From NCBI GenBank assembly GCA_021464245.1, contig JADCRB010000018.1, positions 2,151,261-2,215,260 on the forward strand: 64,000 nucleotides of DNA, written 5' to 3'. The DNA is from Carallia brachiata. Lineage: Eukaryota > Streptophyta > Magnoliopsida > Malpighiales > Rhizophoraceae. The first letter of the stretch is position 1. Every line of letters begins with the position of its first letter. A program made the translations under genes and the position numbers. The notes under the pieces were generated by a model. The model saw nothing but the letters and a program-made list of their open reading frames with translations. It searched no databases and was not told where the DNA came from. Positions 1 through 13,500 of this stretch are shown here, piece by piece.

Positions 1-45
1 TCTCCGCCCCCCCCGCCCCCCCCCCCCCCCCCCCAAAAAAAAAAA
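1..45. repeat. Poly-C / poly-A low-complexity tract
   Basis: The window opens with a nearly pure C run followed by an A-rich run. It is simple sequence with no coding value, and runs like this often sit at sequencing or assembly weak points. Confidence 0.9.
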
Positions 46-544
46 GAAAAATGAAACAACTCAGTTTTGCTTTCAAATTGTCTCGAGCCACTGAATGTGT
101 TGTTAACTGACTGGAGACACCGATGCAATTAGCACGTCTTAACTAGTTCAGTGGCCCCCTAGTCGATACTACTAGAGATTATATCAACACCAAGAGCTGC
201 AATTGAAGCAAGAAAATTTGCATTGTGGACAGATATATCCAATGGACTAGCTTAACTAACTAAAAATTCATAATTCAAGCTTTAGCACCATATTCACTAC
301 TATTGTGCCACTTTGGAGTTTCTCTGAGCTCTCTTTTATTGTCTACTTTTCCTTCTTATTAGAAAGACTTAGAGCATTAATCCAAGAACCAAAGAAAATG
401 AACAAAAAAATGGAGGTAAAGCTAGGAAGTTTGGTTAATCAAGAAAGAATTTTAAAAAATAAAATAAAAAAAAAAGCTGCGGTGATTTTTTGGTATTTTT
501 GGGGCCTTATGGTAACAAAGTTTTGCACATATGATAGGCTTTAA

Positions 545-868
545 GTGCAGGAAAGTTCGAAATTGACAGTTTCCAAAAATGTGAGTCAGTCAGTTCTCTC
601 TGCATTATTGTGGCCAAATCACAGGAAGGAACGATCTTTCATGCATATCTGCCTGAATTCCATGGTGACGAAAATAAAAAACAGAAACGGTGAAACAAGA
701 ACAATTTGTTTCCATTTAGAATGCGACGATGCTATACACTTTAAACACATTTCTGCTCCTGCACTTTTCGAAGAGAGTGATATGCAGGATATTATCGACA
801 AAATAAGTTCTCATGAAACATTTATTCATAGATTGTGTACCGAAATAGCTGATCTAACTACAAAGTGA
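545..868 (+). CDS. Unassigned open frame, possible exon fragment
   Basis: An open frame of about 107 codons ends with TGA at 866-868. Its apparent start is GTG, so it is more likely a terminal exon or a fragment than a complete gene. The translation has mixed composition, for example 'CFHLECDDAIHF' and 'MQDIIDKISSHETFIHRL', and is richer in charged and structured residues than the AT-rich frames around it. I recognise no family. No TATA box or splice acceptor was resolved just upstream. It lies outside the minus-strand repeated units that begin near 1.15 kb. It could be chance or the decayed 3' end of a plus-strand gene. Confidence 0.2.
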   Translation: MQESSKLTVSKNVSQSVLSALLWPNHRKERSFMHICLNSMVTKIKNRNGETRTICFHLECDDAIHFKHISAPALFEESDMQDIIDKISSHETFIHRLCTEIADLTTK

Positions 869-1149
869 TACTTGTAATGTGTAATCAGTATCTAGACAAA
901 CTATTCACAAGAAATATGGTAAATAGCTGATCCGTCATTCTCCAACCAAATACGATAAGCAGCTCATCCATTGCTTAGTGACTCCAGTCTTCTGATGTCC
1001 GAGTCCATATCAAAGATGTTGAATATTTGGCCATCACAAAGAAATGCCTATCACGTCAAAACAATTTGGAGTGATCCCACAGCTTCCCAGCTATACTTAA
1101 GTTAGGCAAATGGGCATTCCTTTTGTATGAAACCAATTACAATTGTTGG

Positions 1150-3950
1150 TAGGGTAAACACTCCAATGAACCATTAGGAGTCGTTCTAACACCCGATTTC
1201 TGAACGATCTTCAGTAATTTTCATATCTATCAGATATAGCTTACACGTTTGCTGTGTGTGCATCCTTTTAGCTACCTGCTGCTTTGCTTGATGGTTAAAC
1301 AGCTGCCGCTGGCGTTGCTGTGACATTATCCACTGCTTCTGATTTTGTTCCAGCAGCAACAAGTGCTCTTGAAAGCTCATGGCATACAGGTACTGCAGCC
1401 CCAAAATTACTTATCGCAGTGAACTTATTTGAATTTCCTTGCCCTGTAGATTCTGTAAGGAAAAAAGTATAGATGATAAAACATATATATCCTACTGCAA
1501 TTTTCTTGGTGCCACAATAAAAGCAATGCATTTTTTTTAACATTTAGAGGAGATAACAAAAGAGGTAGTGAGAAACCTAAATTGGTAAGGAAGAAAGGAA
1601 AAGGCATTTCATTTGTTTGTCCTGCTTCTTTTGGCCAAGACTAATTCTTCTTGGTTTAGATTATTCTTGTTGACCTCTTGTTTTTGTTTTGCAAGCTAAC
1701 TATGGCAGATCTTTGATGTCCGCTGTTAAAACTCTTCAAAAAGCCATTTTTGGCTGTAAAGTACCATGAAGCATGTGAAAATGTGCTATACAAAGGCATC
1801 TCACTTTCATCTATGGGAGGGTGAGATTCTCAGGCTTAATGGCTTTTAACTTCACTAATACATTTCAAAGTCTTGAAGAATCGATAATAATACTTAATTA
1901 CGTCAAACAAACTTGTATCTTTGCATGTATTCAGCAATAAAAATAAAAGGTAAACACAGAAATAAAAAGTTAACATTTCAAAGCATATGTATAGAATAAT
2001 GAATTTAGTATACAGCACAACATATCTTAACTATATAACCGAAAAAAACCATGTCTTTGTCTGAACATGCACAACACAAGTCCATATTATTAGTACAACT
2101 ATTATAAATTTATAATTAAAAAATGCTTATACCACCTTGCACTGTGAAAAGAGAAAAAAGAAATTCTTAGCACACAAAGATCTAAGTACACTACTCTTAA
2201 ATGAAAGCAATCCCACGAGGGAAAGTATTCAACATTGGAAACAATTATAGGATCTGCTGAACTACGTCAATTCCATTTACGTATATTTCTTTCTCCCTTG
2301 TCTCTCTTCTTAAGTTAATGATGAAGCAACTATCCCTATTCCATTACCAGAGCAACCAAAAGTCCATAAATTCTACATACATGCTTATTAAACACATTTT
2401 TATATAGAATTAACCTGTAAGTGACTTTTCACTTGGTTGAACGTCAACCCCTCCACTTGCATGTTGTCTCTTATCTCCTTGCGAGTGGCCACTACACAAT
2501 GCAGAATAATTGTTAAAATTCACTAAAAATAGATACGTTTAATGAAGAAATTGAAGTGATTAAAAAAAATGTTTGATTTATGCATACACAAGTAAGGAGA
2601 TGCTCTAGTAAATCGCCGATATGGTGTTAGAATATCATCAGTTTCATCTCTGTATCTTCCTTGTCATCCATTTCATTGCGGATTTCAGTATCCCAAATCA
2701 ATTCCAGTGCAAAAAATGACATTTTTTGCTTCAACTTTAAGGAATTATATGAAAATAATGATGATTGTTGAAACAGAAACTAAAGAAAAACCTGACTAAA
2801 CCCTTTGCTAAATAGAAAAATACATCTGAATTCATTTTTTTACCATCTTTGACCCAAAACCTTTAATTATAAGCCCCTCTTTGTTGGCTCCGTGAAAAAG
2901 GAAAATGAACTCTTGCAAAGAACTCAAAGATTCTCCCATCAATAAATTGTAAAATGAAACCAAATCTTTTCCGATCTACCTAAAAAACTGAACAAAAAAT
3001 GCTGACCTCAAAGATGATCAAGAAGAATAATAGAGACACAGACTACCATCTCTTACACATTTTACGGAATAAGACATGTATAAATTTGCAATTATTAAAC
3101 TAATGATTGGAGAATGATTAACAAAGAATCAACAAAGAGCAAAACGTGTGGGGTCTATATAAAATCTCCTAGTAGACTGCAAGATCCAAAAGTATATGTA
3201 AGTGAACTTAAGGCATTTAAAAGGAAAACCCTAACATATTTCCACATACATCATCAGCCTAACGTGCTATCAACCAAAAAAAGGGCGGCCCAAATCATAG
3301 ACAACTCAAAACCTTCTAGCATATTGAGTTCCCATTTTTCATACCCTCCAAGATCAGCTTGCAAAGATTGTAATTGTTTAAAGGAGTGTTTCCACTACAA
3401 AAGGCTCCCACTTGGGGTATGGGGATGAGTAAGATGCATGCAGCCTTACGTTCGCATTGCGTAATTAACAAGAAACAAGAAACGAAAGTATATTAATATC
3501 CATGGCAATTCTACTGCAAAAGATGCCATTTTTGCTTCAATTTAAGGAAATATGTGGAAATTAAAACGGTGGTTGGAACAAATCCGAAAGAAAAACCTGA
3601 CTGGAGTCTTTTTTAATCGAAAAATGAAATTGAATTCCTATTTCTACCATCTATGACCCATAATCATTAATTCCAAAACCCTGTTTGTTGGCTTGGAAAA
3701 AGAAAACCAACTCTTGAAAACAAATCAGAGACTTATCCATCAATAAACATACAAAATAAAGTTTAGAGATTTAAATCAATCCAAACAATTCAACACCCCA
3801 AGAACAAAGCACATGGAATTGGAACCCACACAAGCTGAAAGAAGAGAGGGAAATAGGCACAACTTACCAATGGCGATGCCAAAAGGAGGGGCGATAGTTG
3901 GCAGTGGATGGGGTTGAAAGAAAAGAGGGGAGAGAGAGTTTGGTTTTGAA
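1150..3950 (-). pseudogene. Unit 0: decayed member of the A/B gene cluster
   Basis: Segments here match other units in order on the minus strand. The glutamine-rich 3' region at 1,186-1,404 (peptide 'LFNHQAKQQVAKRMH') matches A1 at 10,250-10,330 and A3. The stretch 1,490-1,990 matches B3 at 38,130-38,530, and 2,040-2,240 matches B3 at 39,235-39,425. The acidic first exon region at about 2,630-2,710 is recognisable but lacks an intact frame. The p23-like exons present in B3 between the matching blocks are absent here. I see no frame joining the pieces, so this is a fossil or non-coding copy. Confidence 0.55.
2700..3770. repeat. Direct repeat pair inside unit 0
   Basis: Two copies of about 270 bp, at about 2,700-2,970 and 3,495-3,770, share the same order of motifs (for example 'gaaagaaaaacctgact' in the second copy, 'taaagaaaaacctgact' in the first, then 'taccatcttgacc'-like and 'tgttggct' motifs). 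They are separated by about 520 bp and diverged by substitutions and small indels. This is a local duplication within unit 0. Confidence 0.6.
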
Positions 3951-5280
3951 ACCAGGCAGTGGCAGTAGTGTTAAAACAAAGAAATGGTCTGTACTTATAA
4001 TGTATACATCCAACGAGTCCCACCGTAACCTGAGAGGCGGTATCATTGTAATTAATTATTTTATTTTTATAACAAAACACTTAGTTTGTATAGTAAAAAA
4101 ATAAGTAAAAAATATTTTTAATTTGTTATAATAATTAAATATTTTAATGTAGAAATAAAAGGGTTTATTGTAGTATGTGTATTTCCACATCTCAGTCTCA
4201 CGTGTCTATAAATGTTTTTCGATATCGAAAATGGATTTATGAGGAGAGGTTTGTTAGCTCACAATGAATGTTATATCATTGCAATAATTTTAGATTACAT
4301 ATTAACGATTCAAAAGGACAAAAAAAAAAAGATAAAAGCATGTAAACATGACATGTATTGTGTGGTGCATAGAAAATATGAAATTAATCTAATAGTTTAT
4401 CTATTTTTAATTTTTTTTTAGACTCAATATTTTTTTTACAATTCAATAATTCAGATCTCACACGTGAACTTGTGGTAACTTTGATATACGCCAGATAATT
4501 TTTCCCATAAAGAATTTAGAAGCTTCGTGTGGAAATTTGAAAAATTTTGAAAGTGATATGAAATATAAAATGTTAGATAATTGAATTTAAAAATATAAAA
4601 AAATAGATCAACGGTTAAATATCGTTAAATAAAATTTTATTTTTATTTTAATAATATTTGAACAAAAGTATATAGTCCTAGTTTTGTAAGAGTACAAATT
4701 ATGATAATGAAAAATTGTAATTTTGCAATATTTTTTATGATCTCGCTCCCATTCCCACGCAACTCCGTGCAAATACTCCCAAATTGCAGTATTTAAGTAT
4801 CTTTTATGGTAATAAATTTTTAAACGAATGTTTTGAATTGGCGATTGAACTAACAGTTTCAAGATTTCATAAACTATGTTTATGACACTTATTTCTCGAA
4901 AGCATTGCTGAATTTAATTGAGTAGGTCGACATAATTACTAAGCGGATGCTCTCTTCTTTTGTTAGCTAATGCTTTATTTTGTTCCGTTATAACGAAATA
5001 TTTTACACTTTTTTTTTCTAAATTTTGAGTTAAATGGATGCATGTGAAGTTGTTGGATTGAAGTAGCTAATCTAAGGACAGATTAGCGTTTGGCAGTGGG
5101 AAAAGTCATTTGTTTGTTAGCACTAGTTTTATGTTTCTCAAAAAGAAATTAGTGTTTTTTCTTAAATTGAATTTCTATAAGCGAAAAAGGAAGCCCTTTT
5201 TAATTTGTATTCTTTTTACCTGTTTAGCAACCTACTAGTTTCTTAAAGATTTTAAATCCGACGATTTGCAACATAAAAAG
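3951..5280. other. AT-rich spacer, no gene seen
   Basis: The stretch is strongly AT-rich, with short open frames on both strands that look like chance. I see no conserved domain, tRNA or splice-consistent exon series. Confidence 0.6.
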
Positions 5281-5448
5281 TGATGTCTAATGACTATAAG
5301 TTAGTAGGTACGAGTTTTTTTTTTTAATAGTTTTTGCACCGATAGTTTTGCCCCAAAATACTGCTCGACTATAATCTAAGGAGAGAAATGTAACCAAGGA
5401 AGCCAAGCCATAACTCTCTGAAGCATTGAGGCATATGAGAATGTGGTA

Positions 5449-5482
<34 letters not shown>

Positions 5483-7071
5483 CTCTTTTTAACAAGATAA
5501 GCGAGATTAGAGAGGAGTTGGCCAGTAACACAATATGCCATTGATCAGAATTTGAAATCAAAGAAGAACAGAACTATATAAACACGTTTAGTGTAGTTTA
5601 CAGTTAATTCAATAATGTATCTATTTTTTTTTTATATTTAATATATTTTTCATAATCTAAAAATTCAGATATAACATACAACTTTACATGTAATTAAGTG
5701 TATGTTACATAGTTTTTTCCGTTAAAGAATATGGCTGATCAAATTATTGATGCTAACTACATTTAGGAGCCACTAAACTGTCAGGGGTACGAGGGCTGGT
5801 AGCCAGGGAGTTAACAATTAACCGAGAACCCATAAGACCAAGAAAAAGATATGCTGCCATTCAGTGAGGTGTGATCAGCTGGCATCACTTCCCATCCCCA
5901 CAACTACAAGTTGTGGCAGTGTGCTTATTGAATTTCCTTGCCTTGGATCATAATTGGAACCATCAAGCAATGGAACAAGCAATACCTTGTGCTGGGGTTC
6001 AGTAATGGAGCCTTCCACCCGGACCAGCACCCCATGGAGCGGCAGCCCACATGAACTGGTACCTGGAAAGGCACATAATTGGCAGCAGCAGAGGCGGGGA
6101 CAGCAGCATTCACAGCCATTTCAACATGAGCTTTTATCTCTGGTGTGGTGGTGAAGTAATCCGAAGCCATAATTTTGTATAGCTTCTCCCTCAATCCAGC
6201 ATCTACAGACAAAAGCCCCATTTTTTTTTTTTTTCATTGGCTTATGATACTTATGTTTATTTTGTCTGCTTTTCAAATCACAAATAGGGAAGGAGGAACA
6301 ATGGGGGAGCCCTAATTAAGGTGGTGCATTCTGCTTGAAGTCAACTCAGGTGCGGCAATGGCAGCTAGCAGACGAACCAGCACATGAGGCACCCAAAGCA
6401 GACACAAGAAGCACAACCCTCGCAATGGAATGTTCCAACTGCTTGTTCCTCCTTGTCGCCCTCTTCCTCGCCATCCATCCATATAGCTGCAGCAACGCTT
6501 ATAGTTGAGGTAAAACTCATTGTGCACATAGAAAGGCTAGAAAAATTATATAAAAAAAAAAGTGTACAGGAAGAAACTTAAGACACAAATAGAAAGGCTA
6601 GAACCCTAACCCTCCTCGGACCTCACATTGTTTTTCTGCAGTAATTATCTTTGAAAGCTAACAAATAAGGCCAATAGATTTAATTGATGCCTATGCCTTT
6701 TGATTGTGACTTTTAGAATTAAAAGCAAAATATAGGACTAGGCATATACAATCAACAACGTTACATTAATCTAACATTAACTCAAATAGAAAAAAAGAAA
6801 AAAGAAAAACAAAGAAAGAAACAAATATGCTTGATGAAGAAATTGAGGAGACTCAAAAAAAAGAGGCTAGATGTGTATACATACATGGGTAATAAGATGT
6901 AATACGGTAAATTACTGATCCGATGTCAGAATATCACGAGTTTGGTCTTTTACGGAAACATCTTCCTCTTCATCCTTCTCGTCACTGATTTCAGTGACCA
7001 TTTTTAGAACAACAACTTTTGAAAGGTTGCTGTTTGGTCGGCAGCAACAGTCAATAACACACAACCTGTGA

Positions 7072-7092
7072 CAGAGAGAGAGAGAGAGAGAG
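7072..7092. repeat. (AG)n microsatellite
   Basis: A run of AG dinucleotides lies in the intron just upstream of the acidic exon of B1. B3 has an AG run at the equivalent place (about 42,053-42,071). Confidence 0.9.
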
Positions 7093-7536
7093 GTCAGGTC
7101 AGCTCAGGTAAGTCAAATCTTTTAAGGACAGTTAATCTGATTAAATGTACGTAGGTGTGGTGTGTAAGAAATAACCTTAAAACTTGAAACAAAAATCAAA
7201 GGGTTGCTCAAAATCATTGAGAGAGGTCAGGTCATATAGATAGAAGAAGACAAAAAGCAAAGAAACAAGCTTGCTCAAACAACCAACTTTAAATCATTGA
7301 CTACACTACACAAAGTCTTTCACCATATTGAAACCCCAAATCCAATAAAACAAAAAGGTGCCCGCATATCTGATCTTAAGAGTGAGAACAAACCAAGAGA
7401 AGGTATGAGAGAAAAGTACCAATCCTTGCTGAAGATGAAGCACACAGACAGAAAGTTGGCGCTTGAAGGGAAATGGGACTTTACTCTTTGTCAAGCAAAG
7501 AAGGTGTGCGAGTTCTAAAGGGAGAAGGGGGGCGTG

Positions 7537-7545
7537 AATTTATAG
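7537..7545 (-). promoter_or_regulatory. TATA box of unit B1
   Basis: On the minus strand this reads CTATAAATT and lies inside a block conserved in B2 (24,696-24,704) and B3 (42,385-42,393). In all three it is followed by the same GC-richer leader that ends at the first donor site. Conservation of position and sequence across three paralogues supports a core promoter. Confidence 0.65.
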
Positions 7546-7826
7546 CAAAGAGAGCATTAGAGAGGCTCTGCCAGAAACACAAAATTGAGCCAGGTTCATT
7601 TGGTCAATGACATCATGCAGATTTGCTTTCTATATTATATTTTAGTACTTATCTCGTATTATTCTAGTTCATTGAACCTCTTTTTGTTTACTTTTATTTT
7701 TTTTTTATTGACCTTTAAAGTTGGCAGCGCAATAATTTGGAAATGGTAAGAAAATCTGATTTTTAAATTTTAAAATTTTCAGTGAAAGTTACTAATTTTA
7801 ACTATTTTAATTATTATTGAGTGGAT

Positions 7827-8442
7827 AAAGCATTAGGGCGAAGTTTCATGGCCGCGGGCTGGCCGACGCGCATGCGCGGCCATGTTGCTTTTTTTTTTTT
7901 TTTTTTTTAAAAATAATTAAATGAAAATTAGATTAAACACTATTTATATTAGAACGATTACTATATTTTATATAATAATAATAATAAAATATATAATAAA
8001 AATATGATTATTTTTTTAGTTTATATTTTTTTATTATTATTACATAAAATATACTGTTACTTATAATATAGATACTATTTGGTCACAAATTAGTCTGATT
8101 ATGTAATAAGATCTCTTTTTCTTTTTTAAAAAAATATACAGTATTCATATTATAACTAATGATATATTTTGTATAATTACAATCAAGACTTATATATATT
8201 TAACGTTATCATGAACGTGTGATGTAAAATTAATTTTTTAAATAAAATTCAAAAAAATTTAAACTCTAAATCTTAAAATATATTTATTATTATTTTAAAT
8301 ATACTTATTATTATTTTAAAATTTATTTAAAAAAAAACAAAAAAATAAAAAAAACGCAAATGAAGGCGGCTACATGGCTGCCATCTGTCCCGCGTCCGGC
8401 AGCGCCCGGCCATGTAGTTTTTTCTTTGTAAAGAAAGCATTA
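7827..8442. mobile_element. 598-bp non-autonomous DNA transposon with 9-bp target duplication
   Basis: The 9-bp direct repeat AAAGCATTA occurs at 7,827-7,835 and 8,434-8,442. Between them lie 598 bp with GC-rich imperfect inverted ends: 'catggccgcgggctggccga' near the left and 'gccggacgcgggac' in reverse complement of the right. The interior is AT-rich with no coding capacity. The equivalent place before unit A3 (about 25,187-25,205) reads 'gattaagcattacaaatg' with a single copy of the target, so it acts as an empty site. A 9-bp duplication is typical of Mutator-like elements, although the inverted ends are too diverged for a firm family call. Confidence 0.75.
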
Positions 8443-9000
8443 CAAATGTCTTTATCTTTATTATTACCGAAAAAATTCTTGGCCAAATGATTTTGGCATA
8501 TAAATTGGTCATACTCTAATTAGAAGGATTTTTTTTACAATCACAATAATAAAATATGTAACAAAAAAATATAATTATTTTTTTAATTCATATTTTATGA
8601 TAATGATTACAAAAAATTTGCTTATGACCAGAATATGATAACTTTTTTTAGCATACCGATATAATGACTCCCTTATTATTAATGCTTACCAATTCAGTTG
8701 TCAGATGCGTTTTCATCTACCAATGTCAATTAATAAGGGACTAATGGTCAATAATACATTAAAAAAACCAATTTATTTCCTTAATTATCTATATTCTTAA
8801 TTAATATATTTTTTTAAGAGTCTCGTTATATAAATACGAAAATAGAAAAACGAGAAGCTATGCATTATAACTGATTGAATTTTTTTATAATTAGATGTTT
8901 ATTTCTTAAAAAAATAAGAATATTCTTCATTTTTTTTTATAAACTTTAAGTGTCTAATTAAAAAAAATTCAATTAATTACAACACGTTGTTCTCTTGTTT
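8443..9000. other. Conserved 3' flank of A units, AT-rich
   Basis: There is no gene. The sequence matches 25,210-25,560 and 16,190-16,530, and in amplified form 47.8-48.7 kb, so it belongs to the repeated unit rather than being unique spacer. Confidence 0.6.
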
Positions 9001-12000
9001 CTCCTTTTCTGTGTCCTGTTATATTTTCCATCGTTTGAATTGAGACATGATGCTTGCTTGAATTCACCAGGAAAAGTAAATAGAAACTGTCAGGGAATTT
9101 ACTAATAACTTGTTTCATTAACGCCGATCTATTTAACAGTGAAATATTCTAAATTTATTAAAACTAAACAAATTAGGTCAATGCCAAAATAATAATGATA
9201 ATAATTTTTCAATTTAGAAAAGATTCTTTTCCTATTTATATTTTTTAAAACGTTGCAATTACTAGTACAACTGGCAGTTTAAATGACTATTTCCAGTTGT
9301 CGATTAAACTAACGGTTCACTATTTTGGAACGGATAAACAATAATAGTTCTACCCTCCCTATAATTTTAGTTTGAATCGAATCAATAGAAACAATAGAGC
9401 TAAGTAGTTCCAACTTGAGTTTTGATTGTATGTAATATACTTAGTGATACACGCTGAAAAATTACAATTTTTTTAACGATATTTAATAATTTATTTATTT
9501 TTCTTTTAAAATTTAATACGTCTTTGACAATCCTATGACTCAGATCACTGTATATCCATCGTACATTCATGATAGTGTTGTCAAATATTTTTTCTGTTTG
9601 TTCAATTTCAGTTCGAATGGAAATCTAGGCAAGGCTACGACTAAACAGTTGTGAAGAAACTAACTTTAAAAAGGAGCTCCACATCATTCGGGTTCATGAT
9701 TTGCGTATTTGAAGAAAAAGTGGTGAAAAAATGTTGCGTTATTTGCGTTTTTTCCTCAAAAACTTGCAAATTAATTTTTTGAGTCTTCTTTTGTTATTTG
9801 TGTAATTTAAAATTATTTTTCAACAATCTATAATTTTTTCTTTTTTTCTTTCTCCTATCCGTACTAAAAATGGTAACCCGTCAGCGAATAAAAGGCAAGT
9901 GAGATAAATGACTGTTCGAATTCATAGTTCTCTCGATGAAAAGCACAAATTTTTCATTATTCCAACTGCGCTGTATTTTTCTTTTTCTTTTTTCTTTCTT
10001 TTTTTTTGAGCAGAGGCTGTATTTTTCATTAAAAACACAAAATTTTCACTCCAATTAGCAAGACGTGACATCCACTTTCACACTGGCATACCGTGTAACT
10101 GAGCAAATGATTTTTGTTGCAAGTACAATGTGCTAATTATGATACAAAATACGAAACGAGTGGCCAGGGTAAACAGTCCACTGAAGCACTGACAGATATT
10201 CTAACACCCAATTTCTAAATGATGTTCAGTCCATTTGCACATCTATCAGATATAGCTATACACATTTGTTGTGTTGTGCATCCTTGTAGCAAGTTGCTGC
10301 TTAGCTTGATGGTTTAATAGCTGCCACTGGTGTTGCTGAGGCAGTATCCACTGCTGCTTTTTTTCAAGCACCAACAAGGTAGTACTCTTTGAAACCATTG
10401 TTTGGGCCATTGTGTTTGCACTAGCTGCTGCTCCCGCTGCTCTTTGAGACAACAAAGCTGGAAATCCCTTGGAATTTAGCTGCAAGGTCATATGAACAGG
10501 AAACATTTGCTCCACTTGGGGATGAAAAGGGGTTAATATTGACCTGTTGAGCAAAGTTCGTGGTGTACGGGTACAGCGTCCCCATAGATACTAGAAGTTG
10601 CGGTGAGCTTATTGAATTTCCTTGCCCTGGATCATAATTGGAACCTAACGCAAAGGATATGTCAGGTTTTGTCGCAATGAGGAAACTCCAGAAAAAGAAG
10701 ATACAGAAGCCCCAGAGTTGCTCAGCTCGTGAGGAGAGATCATTGGTTGTTCATGGCCCTAAGCTTGTCTACTTCCCTTTGCAGCCTCCTGTTTTGCTCA
10801 GTTAGCGAACCAAACCATCTCTTCAAATACTCACGTTCCATATCAGTCTGCTTCAGCTTGCTCCTGATATAGCATTATTAATTGATATTACATTGTAGTG
10901 GATTGCTAAAAATTAGAAAAATGAGTGCCAAAATTAAAAATATAAAGCAATAATAGTGTAATTGGTTGGAGTTGGAAACAGTAATGATAACTAAATTTTT
11001 TTTTATTTTTTGCACGATTGTGGCTAGAATAACACGAAAAAACCTTCTAATGAAAAACAGAACTTGCAAAATCTCTACAACAGTCTTACCTATAAACCTC
11101 CTCTCCTGATGCAGCAAAAGCTTCTCCACCAGTTCAACGTTTACACTCTTGAAGTGGATCTATAAACAGGAATCTTTGTATTATTTACTCAAACATTGAC
11201 TTCTATGTCAGGTGGCAGCACATTTAATATCAAAACAAAAATCCGTAACCATGCAATTGCCAACTTTAAGTCATGTAACTGTTGAATTGCAATATTCAAA
11301 TAGCTGGCAATAAAATGTCAGATTGAGCATAAACTGTATTTACAAGCAACAACTCGCAAGTGACTACCAGTATGAGTTGCAATCTTCAAGTGACACTACT
11401 TTTTCAATTTATATTGCTTTCAATTCAATTATATACTCCTTTTTAGTTTCTAGCCGTTGGGAGGCATTCCAACCCACAAACTTATTGCCAGTTTCCATTT
11501 TATTCCATAACCTGAAACTCGCTCTCCAATCTTGAATTAATCCATAATAAGATATTTGCATAACACCATAAAGTAAATAAAGCTTAAAGCAAAAAATGAA
11601 GTCACAGCATATGAATGCCACAACCAAAGAGTCCTTGTATGAACCAAGATTAACCCATGTCCTAGCAAAATATTTACCCACATTCCCAATGTGGGAAAAG
11701 AAATAAACAATTATAATAATCAGTCAAATATTTTAGAGCATACACTTACCTCAATAAGATATCTTTCATGGGAATCAAATGCCAATATAGCTCTTTGACC
11801 TCTGTCAGTAGAAAGTATTTCCTGTTTCAAAGGAAGAAGCCATGTCCATACTGTTTATGTATTTTGCAGTAGCAAGCAGCGAACAACGCTACGTGCATAC
11901 ACGTGCATGAGCATATGTGCACGAAAGCACGTGTATCATCACAAGAGAACAAAGTAATATGTCATCCCTATTTGCAAAGTCGATCCCCCGTCTTTCAGGA

Positions 12001-13163
12001 TAGGGGACACGAGGCAATCCACTTCACGAGAGACGAATCCCAACTAAGAATCATTTATACCATTCAATAACAGCATTAATGGAAAACCTTCGACATCAAA
12101 TGATTGAGAACATTCTCTTTTGATGAATTATTCATTGTCCTACTAAAACAGAACCAATTCCCAATGCAATTTTTACAAATGCACGCTAACTTTTGCCAAA
12201 TGCATATAACTGAGATGGCAATCAATTTTTTCATTACTCTTATTCTTATTACTTCGGAAGAGTAATAATGGCTAGTCCATGCAAGAAACAAATCTAGGTT
12301 GCAATTATTTGGCAAACCCTTTACATGTTATCCATAGCTTAAGTTAGATTCTTCACATTCAAAATTGAACAGTACCAATACCAAGGAATCGCAATCCTTT
12401 TCATTTACAATGATAACATGATCACTCGGCAAGTGAGGCACAACAATATGGCATTTATATGAGAAAAACAAAAAGCCGAACAATTTCATTCATGCAGATG
12501 CCTTTTGAATGTGACTTTTAGAAATTGAAATCCGGATTTAGAACTAGGCATATACGATCAACCACAAGGATTTATCCACATAACTCAGAGTGATTACCTG
12601 TTCGGGCGAAACACAAAGCAACGGCCATCCGGGTGCTCTTCCCATAAGTATGATTTGCAATAGACAACAACAGTTGAGCAAGTTGCAAGCGAACAAGACT
12701 GACACACATCAATGTCCATATCAACATCAACGTCAATATAATTTTACTTCATCAATCACTGTTCATTTCAAAATGACACGCAAAAGATGGGATTTTGGGG
12801 TTATTAAAAAACATACATAAAATTAACATAAACTCAAAAGAGAAAAAGTTAAATGACGAAGCATACATACAGAAATATAAGCAAATGGAATTTGATAAAC
12901 CACTAATCTGATGTGATTCTGATGTTAGATAGAATATATATCTATCAATCATCACTTGAGTTGGGTGTCTGGAAGTTTCTTCTTCTTCTTCATCCTTCTT
13001 CTCAGTGATGACCATCTGATCTGATGAACGGCCGTCCAATTTACAACAACCAAAAACGGTGGCCTCGTGCTTCCCGAATTGAAACGCACGACGCCTCCTA
13101 GCTCTCCTGTCCTTCGTCGATCAGAGTCGCAGACTCCCTCACTCGCCACCCTTTTATATAGAG
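9001..13163 (-). pseudogene. Unit A1: HD-Zip-zipper chimeric gene, frameshifted
   Basis: A1 is a minus-strand paralogue of A3. The exons are 12,904-13,015 (acidic '[13 protein letters not shown]'), 12,598-12,698, 11,750-11,821 (24 codons, '[18 protein letters not shown]'), 11,090-11,159 and a zipper exon ending near 10,866. The first three exons join in frame as in A3. Exon 4 is 70 bp instead of the 71 bp of A3, so the frame entering the zipper exon meets TGA after a few codons. The zipper frame itself ('SKLKQTD', '[16 protein letters not shown]') also has a TGA shortly after 'LRAM'. The region 10,246-10,640 is the conserved 3' part shared with other units. Compared with A3, A1 looks inactivated. 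Transcription is possible because the TATA box is intact. Confidence 0.6.
13149..13163 (-). promoter_or_regulatory. TATA box of unit A1
   Basis: The minus strand reads CTATATAAAAGGGTGG about 135-150 bases upstream of the first ATG. The same block occurs upstream of A3 (30,020-30,036), while A2 lacks it. Confidence 0.7.
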
Positions 13164-13500
13164 TGATAATGAAAAAAACCCAAACAAAATGGCTTGATTT
13201 TGGATTGTTTTAGGTTAGCAGCTTATTTGGGAAAAAAGTTGGGGGACATTACAATATGGATCAGTACAGATTTAGGATGGAAAGTCATAAATTGTCGAGA
13301 GAGTAAAAAGTAATATTAATTTTGTTATTTAAAATGTAGAGGACATAAAAATTTTTTACAAACAGTAAAAAAAATGATAAAAATACTCACGAAAGCAACA
13401 ACTAATACAATTATAATATGTATTTTAGTTTAAAAAAGATAATAAATATTTACGATATTTAAAAAAATAAAATTTAAAAAAAAGTATTGCGTAGACATAG

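Larger units (their letters stand above)
5290..7640 (-). pseudogene. Unit B1: B-type cluster gene, probably broken
   Basis: B1 is a minus-strand copy of the B-type gene. The promoter has a TATA box near 7,540. The non-coding exon 1 lies at about 7,420-7,510, with a donor read as TTG|GTACTT. A second exon starts at the ATG at 7,001 and encodes an acidic peptide, 'MVTEISDEKDEEED', ending near a GT donor just after 'ILTSD'. Further 3', a frame at 5,925-6,221 includes 'KIMASDYFTTTPE', which also occurs in B3. In B1 the segment after 'PVHV' is four bases longer than in B3, which shifts the frame and destroys the Gly-rich continuation seen in B3. I do not recognise the protein family. It is neighboured downstream by the 598-bp transposon and unit A1. 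Function is unknown. Confidence 0.5.
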
